From contig CAWFAP010000001.1 in NCBI GenBank assembly GCA_963813975.1, forward strand, positions 992,001-1,056,000: 64,000 bases of DNA, written 5' to 3'. The notes below the pieces were generated by a model. That model worked only from the letters and a program-made list of their open reading frames with translations. It did not search any database and was not told the DNA's origin. Both the position numbers and the translations under genes were made by a program. Positions 16,190 through 25,208 of the stretch are shown here, piece after piece. The DNA comes from RYN-230 sp963813975. GTDB lineage: Bacteria > Actinomycetota > Actinomycetes > Streptosporangiales > Streptosporangiaceae. Numbering within the stretch: position 1 is the stretch's first letter; each line of letters starts with the position of its first letter.

Positions 16190-16350
16190 GCTGGTCCCTT
16201 CTGCGTGCCGGTGCACCCGGTGGATACCGCTGGCTGCGGGCCCGGCGCGCGGGGCCCCTTCCGGGCATCTCAGTCTGCGGCACCGGGCCCGCCGGTGCCC
16301 GCAGCCCGGCCGGGTAGTCCGGGGCCAGCGCGAGCGGCCGCCGCTGACGG

Positions 16351-16500
16351 TCACGTGAGCACGGTGAAGCCGTGCGTGCCGTCCCGCTCCAGCTGGGCCA
16401 CGAGCCCGTACTTCCAGTCCAGGTAGGCCTGCATGGCTTCGGGATCAACGCCGGTGCCCTCGTACGGCCGCCGGTAGACGTCGATCTGCGGGGACAGCAT
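16351..16500 (-). pseudogene. C-terminal tail of an unidentified gene
   Basis: A 49-codon frame with coding-like composition: QIDVYRRPYEGTGVDPEAM, then YLDWKYGLVAQLERDGTHGF, ending TVLT. Upstream in frame the sequence degenerates at about 16510, exactly where the truncated ABC-transporter frame begins on the other strand. I do not recognise the family. A tiny intact gene is possible but no good ribosome site is present. Confidence 0.4.
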
Positions 16501-16540
16501 CTCGCCCGGGCCGGGGTGCAGTGGCCGCCCCGATGCGGCC

Positions 16541-17440
16541 CACCCGGCGGGAGGCCAGGTGGTGTTCGAGGGCACCACGATCTCGGCCCTGCGGCGCGGG
16601 GCCCGGCGCGCCGAGCGGCGCAGCGGGCACCTGCAGCTGGTCTTCCAGGACCCGCTCCGCTCCCTCGACCCGGACATGACCGTGGCCGACATTGTCGCCG
16701 AGGGAGTCCGGCTGCAGGGCGAGACCGGCCGGGACGAGATCGGCCGCCGGGTCGCCGCGGCCCTGGGCCAGGTCGGCCTGGAGCTGCCGCGCACCCCGGG
16801 CCAGATCTCCGGAGGCCAGCGCCAACGGGTGTCGATCGCCCGGGCGCTGGCCACCGAACCGCGGCTGCTCATCTGCGACGAGCCCGTGAGCGCCCTGGAC
16901 GCCAGCAACCGCAACTACATCCTGCGCCTGCTCGACCAGCTCCGGACCTCCCTCGGGCTGTCCATCGTGATCATCTCGCACGACCTCAGCTCGCTGGCCG
17001 GCATCGCCGACCGGGTGGTGGTGCTCTACCGGGGCCGGATCGTCGAGGACGGCCCGGTGGACGACGTGTTCGCCGCCCCCCGGCACCCGTACACGGCGCT
17101 GCTGATGGCGTCCGCGCCGAGCGTCCGGCACGACCGGGAACTCGCCCCGCAGCAGCTCACCCGCACCGTCGCCGAGGCGGGCGCGCTGCCGGAGGCGCTG
17201 CTGGCCGGGCTCGGCAGCCCGGACGCCTGCGTGTTCGCCACACGCTGCGCGTTCGCCGCCGCCCCCTGCGCGGCCCAGCCCCCGCTCGTGCCGGCCGGTG
17301 ACCGGCGCAGCGTGGCCTGCCACCGGCACGCCGAATGGATGACCCTGGCCCGCGACCGCGTGGCCGGCCGCAAGACGGCGCACATGACGGGCCGCAGCAC
17401 GGATCGCGGTCCCGGCCGGACGACGGAAGGAATCGCATGA
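16541..17440 (+). pseudogene. Oligopeptide-type ABC transporter ATPase lacking its Walker A domain
   Basis: Homology begins at HPAGGQVVFEGTTISAL and continues with the Q-loop LQLVFQDPLRSLDPDM, signature ISGGQRQRVSIARAL, Walker B LLICDEPVSALD, H-loop IISHDLSSL and the C-terminal oligopeptide-binding cysteine region (DACVFATRCAFAAAPCA). This is a DppF/OppF-type subunit. The first 60 or so residues, including the GxxGSGKST ATP-binding loop, are missing, and the upstream frame is unrelated, so the protein cannot be a working ATPase. No permease or binding protein is nearby. Its stop overlaps the flavin monooxygenase start (ATGA), so the two were one operon before truncation. Confidence 0.75.
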
Positions 17441-18823
17441 GCAACCGGCAGATCAAGCTCGGCGCGGTGACCATGGGTGTCGGTGGCCCGGGCCAGCACT
17501 TCCAGTGGCTGGACCCGGAGATCCCCGGCGACGCCAGCGTGAACATCGGCTGGTACACCGAGCAGGTCCAGCTGGCCGAGGCGGCCAAGTTCGACCTGGT
17601 CTTCATCGTGGACAGCCAGTTCATCACCCCGGACTCGCCGCCGCACTACCTCAACCGGCTGGAGCCGATGACGCTGCTGTCCGCGCTGGCCGTGGTGACC
17701 CAGCACATCGGCCTGGTCGCCACCATGACCACGTCCTACAACGACCCGTTCAACCTGGCCCGGCGGCTGGCGTCGCTGGAGCTGATCAGCGGGGGCCGGT
17801 CCGGCTGGAACATGGTGACCAGCGGCGACGCGGGCGCGGCCGGGAACCTCAGCCGCGACGAGCACTACGATTACGACACCCGGTACGCGCGCGGGCTGGA
17901 GTTCGTCCGGGTCGCCCAGGGCTGTGGGACTCCTACGAGGCGGATGCGTTCCCGCGGGACCGCCAGGCCCGGCGGTTCCTGGACCCCAGCCGGCTGCACA
18001 CGCTCAACCATGCAGGCGAGCACTTCGGTGTGGCCGGCCCGCTGAACGTCTCCCGCTCGCCCCAGGGGCAGCCGGTCATCTTCCAGGCCGGTGACTCCGA
18101 GCAGGGCCGCGACCTGGGCGCCACCATCGGCGAGGGCATCTTCACCCACGCGGCGTCGATCGAGCAGGGCCAGGCCTTCTACTCCGACCTCAAGGCCCGG
18201 GCGGCCGCCAAGGGCCGCGACCCGGGCCACATCATCGTGATGCCCGGCGTCCGGGTGTTCGTCGGCGACACCGACGCCGAGGCCCGCGAGATCGAGCACG
18301 ACCTGCAGCTGGCTGACCAGGACTTCGACCGGGCGCTCGGGGAGCTGGGCCGCCCGTTCGCCTGGCACGACTTCCGGCAGTACGACCTGGACGCGCCGTT
18401 CCCGAACGTGCTGCACGTGGCCGAGCGGGGCTTCCGGACCCAGGCCGAGAAGATCGTCAGGCTGGCCCGGGACCAGGGCTACACGCTGCGGCAGACCGTG
18501 GAGGCGATCTCCAGCCCGAAGCCGACCCCGTTCGCGGGCTCACCCGAGAGCGTCGCGGACGAGATGCAGCCTGGTTCGAGAGCCGCGCGCTGGACGGCTA
18601 CAACATCCACATCGGGCACCCGTCCCAGTTCCGCCGGGTCACCGGCGAGGTCGTGCCGATCCTGCGCGAGCGCGGCCTGGTCCGCTCCGAGTACGAGTCC
18701 AGCACGCTGCGCGGCCACCTGGGCCTCCCGGTCCCGGAGAACCGTTACACCCACGCCCGCCGGGAGGGAGCCCGCCAGGAACAGGAAGCCAGCCCCGGCG
18801 AGCTGTCTGCCGCCCGCTCGTAG
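17437..18823 (+). pseudogene. LLM-class flavin-dependent monooxygenase (NtaA/SnaA/DszA group), two frameshifts
   Basis: Starts MSNRQIKLGAVTMGVGGPG after GGAAGG. Three consecutive frames together give one protein of about 461 residues of the nitrilotriacetate/pristinamycin/dibenzothiophene monooxygenase group. It includes HYLNRLEPMTLLSALAVVTQ, SGGRSGWNMVTSGDAGAAGN, QPVIFQAGDSEQGRDLGATI and a C-terminal IHIGHPSQFRRVTGEVVPIL. The frame changes at about 17922 (one base missing before TGTGGGAC) and about 18570 (one base missing before CTGGTTCG). These enzymes use reduced FMN from a partner reductase, which is not seen. Coupled to a truncated ABC ATPase, this is a decaying uptake-and-oxidation unit, unless both shifts are sequence errors. 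Confidence 0.8.
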
Positions 18824-18904
18824 CGCCGCTGCGGCCCGGCCCGGCACCCCTTTTTTCCGCAACGAAAACCAGCGCGCCCCGCTCACCCGCCCAACGCGGC
18901 GGGG

Positions 18905-19876
18905 TCAGGCCCGGTGCCCCGGCCTCTGCTGGGCTGAGCCCGGCCGCGGTGAATCGTGCGGTGGTGCGTTCTGCGGTGGTGGGTTGTGTACTGGCGGGCC
19001 CTGTGGTGGCGGGCCCTGTGGTGGCGGGCCCTGCGCGCTGACGGCCAGCTGGCTGAGGAAGGACGTCATCGCGGGCGAGAACTCGTCCAGCCCGATCGCC
19101 ACGGACAGCGGCGTGACCGAGATGAGCCCGCGGCGCAGCGCGGCCACGTCGGTGTCGGCCGGGCCGTCGGCTTCGGGGATGGTCTCGTCCGGCTCCCCGA
19201 ACAGGTACAGCGCCTGCGGGCCGGGATCGGCGTCCCAGTCCCGGACCGGGGCCCGCGGGTACAGGCGCTGCCCGGGCCGGGTGAGCACCGCGGCCGGCCC
19301 GTCCTGCGTCCCGTCCCCGGCGGGTTCGGCCGGGTAGTTGACGCTGAGCACGACGGTCTCGTCCGGCCGGGCCCGCAGGAACGCGGCGGCCGCCTGGGCC
19401 CCGTGCCGGGCGGCCAGCCCGAAGTCGTACCCGGACCCGCCGGGACCCGGATGCTCGGTGTAGTTGACCGCCAGGCTGCCGGTGGGCGTCTGCTGGGAAA
19501 GGCACAGCGCGGACGTGCCGAGCACCGCGGCCTCCAGCCCGGCGCCGACCGTGCCGGAGTACACCACGTCGTCGGCCACGTTGGCGCCGTGGTTGATGCC
19601 GCTGACCACGAGGTCCGCCTCGGCGGCCAGCCCGCCGAGCAGCCCGGCCCGGACGCAGTCGGTCGGGGTGCCGTCGCACTCGAACACCGGGTGCGGCCCG
19701 CCCTCCAGCCGCCGGATGCCTACCGGCCGGTCGAACGTGCACTTGCGCGCGAACCCGCTGCGCTCCCCGTCGGGCGCGACGGTGACCACCGAGGTGCACA
19801 CCCGGGTCAGGGCAGCCCGGATCGCCTGGATGCCCGCGGACCGGACCCCGTCGTCGTTGGTCAGCAGGACCCGCAC
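18905..19876 (-). CDS. surE: SurE-type 5'/3'-nucleotidase with proline-rich tail
   Basis: 323 residues from a GTG with AAGGAG upstream. The active-site N terminus is VRVLLTNDDGVRSAGIQAI. VVTVAPDGERSGFARKCTF and LVVSGINHGANVADDVVYSG follow, all SurE hallmarks: metal-binding Asp-Asp, Ser and Asn. Residues to about 270 cover the usual length. The last 50 are an added tail of PPPQGPPPQGPP-type repeats encoded by a 15-bp tandem DNA repeat. SurE removes phosphate from nucleoside monophosphates and helps stationary-phase survival. It is divergent from a GntR gene with only 75 bases between. Confidence 0.88.
   Translation of the reverse strand: MRVLLTNDDGVRSAGIQAIRAALTRVCTSVVTVAPDGERSGFARKCTFDRPVGIRRLEGGPHPVFECDGTPTDCVRAGLLGGLAAEADLVVSGINHGANVADDVVYSGTVGAGLEAAVLGTSALCLSQQTPTGSLAVNYTEHPGPGGSGYDFGLAARHGAQAAAAFLRARPDETVVLSVNYPAEPAGDGTQDGPAAVLTRPGQRLYPRAPVRDWDADPGPQALYLFGEPDETIPEADGPADTDVAALRRGLISVTPLSVAIGLDEFSPAMTSFLSQLAVSAQGPPPQGPPPQGPPVHNPPPQNAPPHDSPRPGSAQQRPGHRA
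18993..19032. repeat. 15-bp tandem repeat in the surE 3' end
   Basis: GGCGGGCCCTGTGGT in two full copies plus a partial third. It encodes the Pro/Gln/Gly repeats of the SurE tail. Confidence 0.85.
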
Positions 19877-19951
19877 GCTGTCTCCTTCCGGGGGCGACCG
19901 CCGCCGGGCGCGGCGGGCGGCAGCCCGGGCCCCGCGGTCTATGGTTAGCTT

Positions 19952-20842
19952 ATGGGCGCCCATCTGGACGAGCCGGACCGCGTCACCGTCCTGGACCGTG
20001 GCAAGACCACGCGCAGCCTGGTGGAACAGCGGCTCCGCACGCTGATCTCCTCCGACGAGCTGGACAGCGACGGCCGCCTGCCCACCGAGCGGGAGCTGGC
20101 CGGGATGTACGGGGTGAGCCGTACCACGGTCCGCCAGGTGCTGGACGGGCTGGAGCACGCCGGCCTGATCCGCCGGCGCCGGGGCCGGACCGGCGGCACG
20201 TTCGTCACCCGGGGCCGGGTGGACATCGACTTCGGCTACCTGGCCGGCATCCCGTCCTACCTGCGGGCCCAGGGGTTCCGGGCCGGTGCCCACGTGGTGT
20301 CCGCGCGGATGGTCCCGGCCGACGCGGCGACCGCGGAGGCGCTGCGGATCCCGGCCGGCGCGCTGGTCCACGACGTGATCCGGGTCCGGCTGGCCGACGA
20401 GGTCCGGATCTCGCTGGAGCACGCCCGGTTCCCGGTGGCCCTGTTCCCTGACCTGCTGGGCGAGCGGCTGGACGACAGCATTTACGAGCTGATGGCGCAG
20501 CGGTACGGCCTGCGCGCGGTCAAGGCGGTGGAACGGCTGGTGGCGGTGCTCGCGGGCGCCGACCAGGCCGCGCTGCTCGGCATCGAGGTCGGCGACCCGC
20601 TGATGGCGATCGAGCGGATCGCCTACGACGGCGCGGACCAGCCGCTGGAGTACTCCACCGACCTGTTCCGCGGGGACCGGACCCGGGTCATCGCCTGGGC
20701 GTACGGCGCCGACGCGGGGACCGGGGCCAGCCAGGCCAGCCTGCTCACGCCGGCCACCCCGCCCGTCCCACCGGCGGCCGGGACAGGCGCGGCCCGGGCG
20801 GCCCCGGCTCAGGCCAGCACCCGGGCCCGGTCCGGGTCGTAG
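19952..20842 (+). CDS. GntR-family regulator, HutC/UTRA type
   Basis: 296 residues. The N-terminal winged helix is LVEQRLRTLISSDELDSDGR, LPTERELAGMYGVSRTTVRQ, VLDGLEHAGLIRRRRGRTGG. The effector domain follows the UTRA pattern (RIPAGALVHDVIRVRLADEV, SIYELMAQRYGLRAV, GDPLMAIERIAYDGADQPLE). UTRA regulators sense small catabolites such as urocanate, sugars or phosphonates. The gene sits beside SurE and converges, with a 34-base overlap of 3' ends, on the dimethylglycine-dehydrogenase-like gene, so control of that catabolic cluster is the simplest idea. The C-terminal Ala/Pro-rich end is low-complexity. Confidence 0.85.
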   Translation: MGAHLDEPDRVTVLDRGKTTRSLVEQRLRTLISSDELDSDGRLPTERELAGMYGVSRTTVRQVLDGLEHAGLIRRRRGRTGGTFVTRGRVDIDFGYLAGIPSYLRAQGFRAGAHVVSARMVPADAATAEALRIPAGALVHDVIRVRLADEVRISLEHARFPVALFPDLLGERLDDSIYELMAQRYGLRAVKAVERLVAVLAGADQAALLGIEVGDPLMAIERIAYDGADQPLEYSTDLFRGDRTRVIAWAYGADAGTGASQASLLTPATPPVPPAAGTGAARAAPAQASTRARSGS

Positions 20843-23298
20843 GGCGCGCGCAGCGTCATCGCCGCATCGAACGGCTCGCCGCCGATCACCACCTGGTAGC
20901 GGCCCTCCTTGAGCCACTGCGGGTCGGCCTTGCCGCCGTCCCGGCGCTCCAGGTAGCCGAGCAGCACGGCCCGGCCCAGCGTGTGCCCGAACGCGGCCGA
21001 GCTGGCGAAGCCGGCCGGCTCACCGTCGCGGAGCAGCAGCTCGCCACCCCAGGCGTAGGCCTCGGGATCGTCGATGATGAAGCTGGCCAGCCGCCGGGTC
21101 ACCCCCTCGGACCGGTGCCGGCGCACCGCGTCGGCGCCGCGGAAGCTGACGGGGGAGCGGTCCTTGCAGGTGAACGCCAGGCCCGCCTCGACCGGGGTGG
21201 TGTCGGGGGTCAGCTCGCGGCCCCAGACCCGGTAGCCCTTTTCCAGCCGCAGCGAGTCGATCGCGTAGTAGCCGGCCAGGGCCGGCGCGAGCCTGCGGCC
21301 CGGGCCGGTGCGGCCCGGATTGGTGGCCCCGGGGTCGGTGAGCCGCTCGAACGCCGCCACCGCCATCTCGGCCGGCACGTGCAGTTCCCAGCCGAGCTCG
21401 CCGACGAACGTCAGCCGGGACGCCCGTACGGTCAGCCCGGCCAGGTCGATCTCCCGGCTCCAGCCGAACGGGAAGGCCTGGTCGGATAGGTCGTCGGCGG
21501 ACAGCGCGGCCAGCAGCTCACGGGACCGCGGGCCCATCACGCTCAGCACCGCCGAGCCCGAGGTGACGTCGAAGAACTCGGCCCGCAGGCCGGCCGGCAC
21601 GCCGCGGCGCAGCAGGTCCAGGTCGTGCACAGCCTGGCTGCTGCTGGTGACCAGCAGGTACTCGTCCCAGGCGATCCGGGTCACGGTGACGTCGGCCTCG
21701 TACCCGCCGCGGTCGTTGAGCAGCCCGGTGTATACGGTCCGGCCGTCCGGCACGGCCACGTCGCCGGCGCACAGCCACTGCAGGGCGGCCTCGGCGTCCG
21801 GGCCGCGCGCGGCGATCTTCGCGAACGAGGTCTGGTCGAACAGCGCGACATGCTCCCGGGCGGCCCGGTGCTCGGCGGCGCTCGGCCCGAACCAGTTCTG
21901 CCGCCCCCAGCCGTACTCGGTGACCGGCGTCACCCCGGCCGGCGCGAACCAGTTGGCCCGCTCCCAGCCCAGCTTGGTGCCGAAGCTGGCCCGCCGGGCC
22001 TCCAGCAGGTGGTGCACGGGGGAGCGGCGGACCCCCCGGGAGCTTTCCGGTTCCCGGTTCGGCCAGGCCATTGCGAAGTGCAGGCCCACGATCTCCTGGA
22101 CCCGGCTGCGCAGCCAGCGCTTGTTGCCCTGGAACGGCGAGAACCGGCGGATGTCCACCGGGCTGAGATCCAGGTCCGGTTCGCCGGCCACGATCCACCG
22201 GGCCAGCGCCGCGCCCGCCCCGCCGCCGAAGGCGATGCCCGAGGAGTTGAAGCCGGCCGCCACGAAGTAGTTCGCCAGCTGCGGGGCCTGGCCCATGATG
22301 AAGTTGTGGTCGGGGGTGAAGCTCTCCGGCCCGTTGTAGAACTTCTTCACCCCGGTCTTCTCCATCACCGGGACCCGGTGGATGGCGCCGCGCATCAGCA
22401 CGTCGAACTGATCCCAGTCCTCGGGCAGCAGCTGGAACTCGAACGGCTCGGGGATCTCGTCCGAGGCCAGCCACGGCTTGGCGTCCGGCTCGAAGCCGCC
22501 CATCAGCAGCCCGCGCACCTCCTCCTTGAAGTAGGTGAACGAGTCGGGGTCGCGCAGCGTGGGCGTGGTGCGGTCCAGACCCTCGATGGCCTCGGTGACG
22601 ATGTAGAAGTGCTCGGCCGGCTGCAGCGGGATGGTGACGCCGACCCGGGCGCCGAGTGCCTTGGCCCACTGGCCACCGCAGTTCACCACGTACTCGCACT
22701 CGATGTCGCCGCGCGCCGTCCGGACCGCGGTCAGCCGGCCCCGGTCGGCAGTGAACCCAGTCACCCGGGTCCGTTCCAGGATCGTCACCCCGGCCCGCCG
22801 CGCCCCCTTGGCCAGGGCCTGGGTGATGTCGGACGGGTTGGCCTTGGCGTCGTTGGGCAGCCAGACCGCGCCGGCCAGGTCCCCGGCGTACATCAGCGGC
22901 CAGCGGTCCGCGGCCTCCGCCACGGAGATGATGTGCGCCTCGACGCCCTGCGCGATGGCCGAGTCCACCGTGCGGCGCAGCTGGACCATGCGCTCCCGGG
23001 AGGCGGCGACCCACAGCGCCCCGCTCTGGTTCCACCCCGTGCCCTGGCCGGTGAGGTCATCCAGGCCGGCGTACAGCCGGCTGCTGTCCAGCATCAGCCG
23101 GGTCAGCGACGGATGGGTGCGCAGCTGGCCGACGATGCCGGCCGCGTGCCAGGTCGTGCCGCAGGACAGCTGGCCTTGCTCGAGCAGGACCACATCGCTC
23201 CAGCCCAGCTGGGCCAGGTGGTAGGCCACGCTGCAGCCGACGATGCCGCCCCCGACGATCACGACCCGGGCCCGCTGCGGAACGTCTGCGACCGGCAT
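20809..23298 (-). CDS. Dimethylglycine/sarcosine dehydrogenase-like FAD-GcvT fusion protein
   Basis: 829 residues, ATG after GGAGGCGTG. The N-terminal DAO domain has VVIVGGGIVGCSVAYHLAQ and SCGTTWHAAGIVGQLR, whose His is the expected site of covalent FAD in this family. A FAD-dependent oxidase middle part (to about 430) follows, then aminomethyltransferase GcvT domains (ESSRGVRRSPVHHLLEARRA, EHVALFDQTSFAKIAARGPD, GELGWELHVPAEMAVAAFER). Relatives demethylate dimethylglycine, sarcosine or related N-methyl amines, passing the one-carbon unit to tetrahydrofolate bound by the GcvT part. It is divergent from an APC permease with paired 12-bp operator-like sequences in between, so uptake and oxidation are probably co-regulated. 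The exact substrate is not known. Confidence 0.87.
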   Translation of the reverse strand: MPVADVPQRARVVIVGGGIVGCSVAYHLAQLGWSDVVLLEQGQLSCGTTWHAAGIVGQLRTHPSLTRLMLDSSRLYAGLDDLTGQGTGWNQSGALWVAASRERMVQLRRTVDSAIAQGVEAHIISVAEAADRWPLMYAGDLAGAVWLPNDAKANPSDITQALAKGARRAGVTILERTRVTGFTADRGRLTAVRTARGDIECEYVVNCGGQWAKALGARVGVTIPLQPAEHFYIVTEAIEGLDRTTPTLRDPDSFTYFKEEVRGLLMGGFEPDAKPWLASDEIPEPFEFQLLPEDWDQFDVLMRGAIHRVPVMEKTGVKKFYNGPESFTPDHNFIMGQAPQLANYFVAAGFNSSGIAFGGGAGAALARWIVAGEPDLDLSPVDIRRFSPFQGNKRWLRSRVQEIVGLHFAMAWPNREPESSRGVRRSPVHHLLEARRASFGTKLGWERANWFAPAGVTPVTEYGWGRQNWFGPSAAEHRAAREHVALFDQTSFAKIAARGPDAEAALQWLCAGDVAVPDGRTVYTGLLNDRGGYEADVTVTRIAWDEYLLVTSSSQAVHDLDLLRRGVPAGLRAEFFDVTSGSAVLSVMGPRSRELLAALSADDLSDQAFPFGWSREIDLAGLTVRASRLTFVGELGWELHVPAEMAVAAFERLTDPGATNPGRTGPGRRLAPALAGYYAIDSLRLEKGYRVWGRELTPDTTPVEAGLAFTCKDRSPVSFRGADAVRRHRSEGVTRRLASFIIDDPEAYAWGGELLLRDGEPAGFASSAAFGHTLGRAVLLGYLERRDGGKADPQWLKEGRYQVVIGGEPFDAAMTLRAPYDPDRARVLA

Positions 23299-23361
23299 CA
23301 CGCCTCCGTCCGTCCGGCGCGGCCCGTCCGCGGGGCACGGCCGCTCGCGCCGTAGTGCACC

Positions 23362-23378
23362 ATTTGGGCGAACCATAT
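23362..23378. promoter_or_regulatory. ATTTGG-type operator upstream of the oxidase
   Basis: ATTTGGGCGAACCATAT, an imperfect dyad 64 bases from the oxidase start codon. Its first 12 bases recur as an exact inverted copy at 23517-23528, and the whole resembles the perfect dyad at 31468-31484. Confidence 0.55.
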
Positions 23379-23516
23379 CTCGCCGTCGTGAGCCTGTCAT
23401 CAGGGCGGCGGCGCTCTGGCGTCCGGAGATCGCGCTGGCTGCGCCCCATCGAGCCTGCAAGCCCGGGTCAGCCGCCCTGAAGTTGTGCCTTGTCAGGCCC
23501 AGGGCCGTAGGTTAGA

Positions 23517-23528
23517 GTTCGCCCAAAT
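23517..23528. promoter_or_regulatory. Inverted copy of the ATTTGG element upstream of the permease
   Basis: GTTCGCCCAAAT, the exact reverse complement of 23362-23373, 54 bases before the permease ATG. Each divergent gene thus has the same element in the same orientation. Confidence 0.55.
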
Positions 23529-23581
23529 AGGACGCCGTTGACCTAAATGGACCACCCATTAGCGGAGGGACGGTTCGCCGG

Positions 23582-25102
23582 ATGGGCACACTCGAGACCG
23601 CGGGAACGGGGCGGGCCGCTCCGGCCGCCGGGCATCTGAGCCGGGCGCTCACCACGCTCACCAACGGGGCGCTGACGTTCGCCGGGGTCGGCGTGTTCGG
23701 CGGCCTGTTCTCGCTCTACGGGTTCTCCATGGGCTCGGTGGGCGGCTCGGAGTTCTGGGCCTGGCCGCTGGTCGGGATCAGCGTCGGCGCCATGGTGCTG
23801 GTCATCGCCGAGCTCGCGTCCAAGTACCCGTTCGCCGGCAGCATGTACCAGTGGCCGACGATCCTGGCCGGGCGGCGCACCGGCTGGTGGCTGGGCTGGA
23901 TCTACGCCGCGGCGATGTTCCCGCTGATGACCGCGTACTACGCCAGCCTGCCGGTGCTCATCCACCCGCTGTTCGGCCTGGCCCCCAGCTTCACCACCGA
24001 CGAGATCATCATCGTGATCGCGGCCGTGATCGCGGTGGTCTGGAACGTGGTCCAGATCGGCATCCTGGGCCGGGTCGCGCAGTGGGCCATGGTGCTGGAG
24101 CTGTCCGTGGTGACCATCGTCTGCCTGGTCACGTTCATCCTGGGTGCCAAGCACTTCGGCAACCTGACTCAGACCGCCACCGTCACCACCAACGCCCAGG
24201 GCGCCGCGTCGGTCCAGGCGATCACCTCGCTCGGCAAATTCATCCCGCTGTTCCTCGGCGCCGGCGTGTTCAACGCCCTGTGGGTGCTGTACACGTTCGA
24301 GAACGGCGGCACGCTGGGCGAGGAGACCCTCGACGCGGGGCGGTCCGCGCCGCGCGCCGTGATCGGGGCCTACCTGTTCGCCATCGCGTGCGGGCTGCTG
24401 TTCTACCTGACCCTCACCCCCTCCATCCCGGACATGAAGGCGGCCATGCTGGGCGGGGTGCCCGCCGAGAACGCGATCACCGCGCATATGTCGGGCGGCG
24501 TGTTCAAGGTCTTCCTCGCGGTGGTCGCCATCGGCCTCATCGTGGCCACGAACACCATGTTCACCGGGGCGGTCCGGCATATCTACGGCATGGCCCGCGA
24601 CGGCCAGGTCCCGTTCTCGCGCACGTTCGCCCGGACCCTCAGGGACGGGTCGCCGTGGGCGGCGGTGCTGCTGATCGGCGTCCTGTCCCTGGTCCCGGTG
24701 TTCGTGTTCACCACCAAGACCCCGTCGATCGTCGGCGGCGCGACCGCCGCCATGTACCTGGCCTACTTCCTGGTCATGGGCGTGACGCTGATCTACCGGC
24801 TGAGGGGCTGGCCGAAGGTCAAGGGGCAGTTCGCGCTGGGCCGGTGGGGCCTGCCGGTCAACATCGTGGCCGTGATCGGCACCGGCCTGACCGCTTTCGA
24901 CCTGCTCTGGCCGCGGGCGGCCACCAACCCGACCTACAACCAGATCTCCGGGACCACCGGCGGCTTCTTCCTCAAGGACCTGCCCATGGCCTGGCTGATC
25001 ATCGGGCTGCCGCTGCTGGTCGGGGCGGTGTTCTACGCGGTCCGGTCGCGCCGGCTGCACGCCGCCCCGATCGCCATCGAGCAGTTCCATCCCGAGCCGT
25101 GA
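23582..25102 (+). CDS. APC-superfamily amino acid/amine permease
   Basis: 506 residues with about 12 hydrophobic segments. The first (FAGVGVFGGLFSLYGFSMGS) carries the Gly-rich unwound helix typical of APC transporters. The substrate region is followed by SKYPFAGSMYQWPTILAGRR, and later come FTGAVRHIYGMARDGQVPFS and a C-terminal AVFYAVRSRRLHAAPIAIEQ tail. The closest match by eye is the GABA/choline-type permease branch (UGA4/HNM1-like). Preceded by AGCGGAGGG. It is divergent from the dimethylglycine dehydrogenase-like gene and upstream of a choline-kinase-like gene and an SDR, supporting import of an amine substrate for this cluster. Confidence 0.85.
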   Translation: MGTLETAGTGRAAPAAGHLSRALTTLTNGALTFAGVGVFGGLFSLYGFSMGSVGGSEFWAWPLVGISVGAMVLVIAELASKYPFAGSMYQWPTILAGRRTGWWLGWIYAAAMFPLMTAYYASLPVLIHPLFGLAPSFTTDEIIIVIAAVIAVVWNVVQIGILGRVAQWAMVLELSVVTIVCLVTFILGAKHFGNLTQTATVTTNAQGAASVQAITSLGKFIPLFLGAGVFNALWVLYTFENGGTLGEETLDAGRSAPRAVIGAYLFAIACGLLFYLTLTPSIPDMKAAMLGGVPAENAITAHMSGGVFKVFLAVVAIGLIVATNTMFTGAVRHIYGMARDGQVPFSRTFARTLRDGSPWAAVLLIGVLSLVPVFVFTTKTPSIVGGATAAMYLAYFLVMGVTLIYRLRGWPKVKGQFALGRWGLPVNIVAVIGTGLTAFDLLWPRAATNPTYNQISGTTGGFFLKDLPMAWLIIGLPLLVGAVFYAVRSRRLHAAPIAIEQFHPEP

Positions 25103-25208
25103 CCGCGCCGGAGGGGACCACGATGACCGCGCCGCAGGAGGGAGCCGCCGTGGGAGCCGCGCACGACGGGCCGGCCGGGGCACCGCCGGCGGCCGGTTCG
25201 TCCGCCAG

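Noticed and set aside
18962..19040. CRISPR-like repeats at the end of surE
   Set aside because: They are 15-bp in-frame tandem repeats without spacers and encode the protein tail.
20809..20842. Overlap of GntR and oxidase ends as a sign of misannotation
   Set aside because: Both C termini are in frame and converge; a 34-base convergent overlap is acceptable in dense genomes.
21518..23035. 505-codon minus-strand frame inside the dimethylglycine dehydrogenase gene
   Set aside because: Arg/Gly-rich alternative frame of the same strand; the real frame carries the FAD and GcvT motifs.
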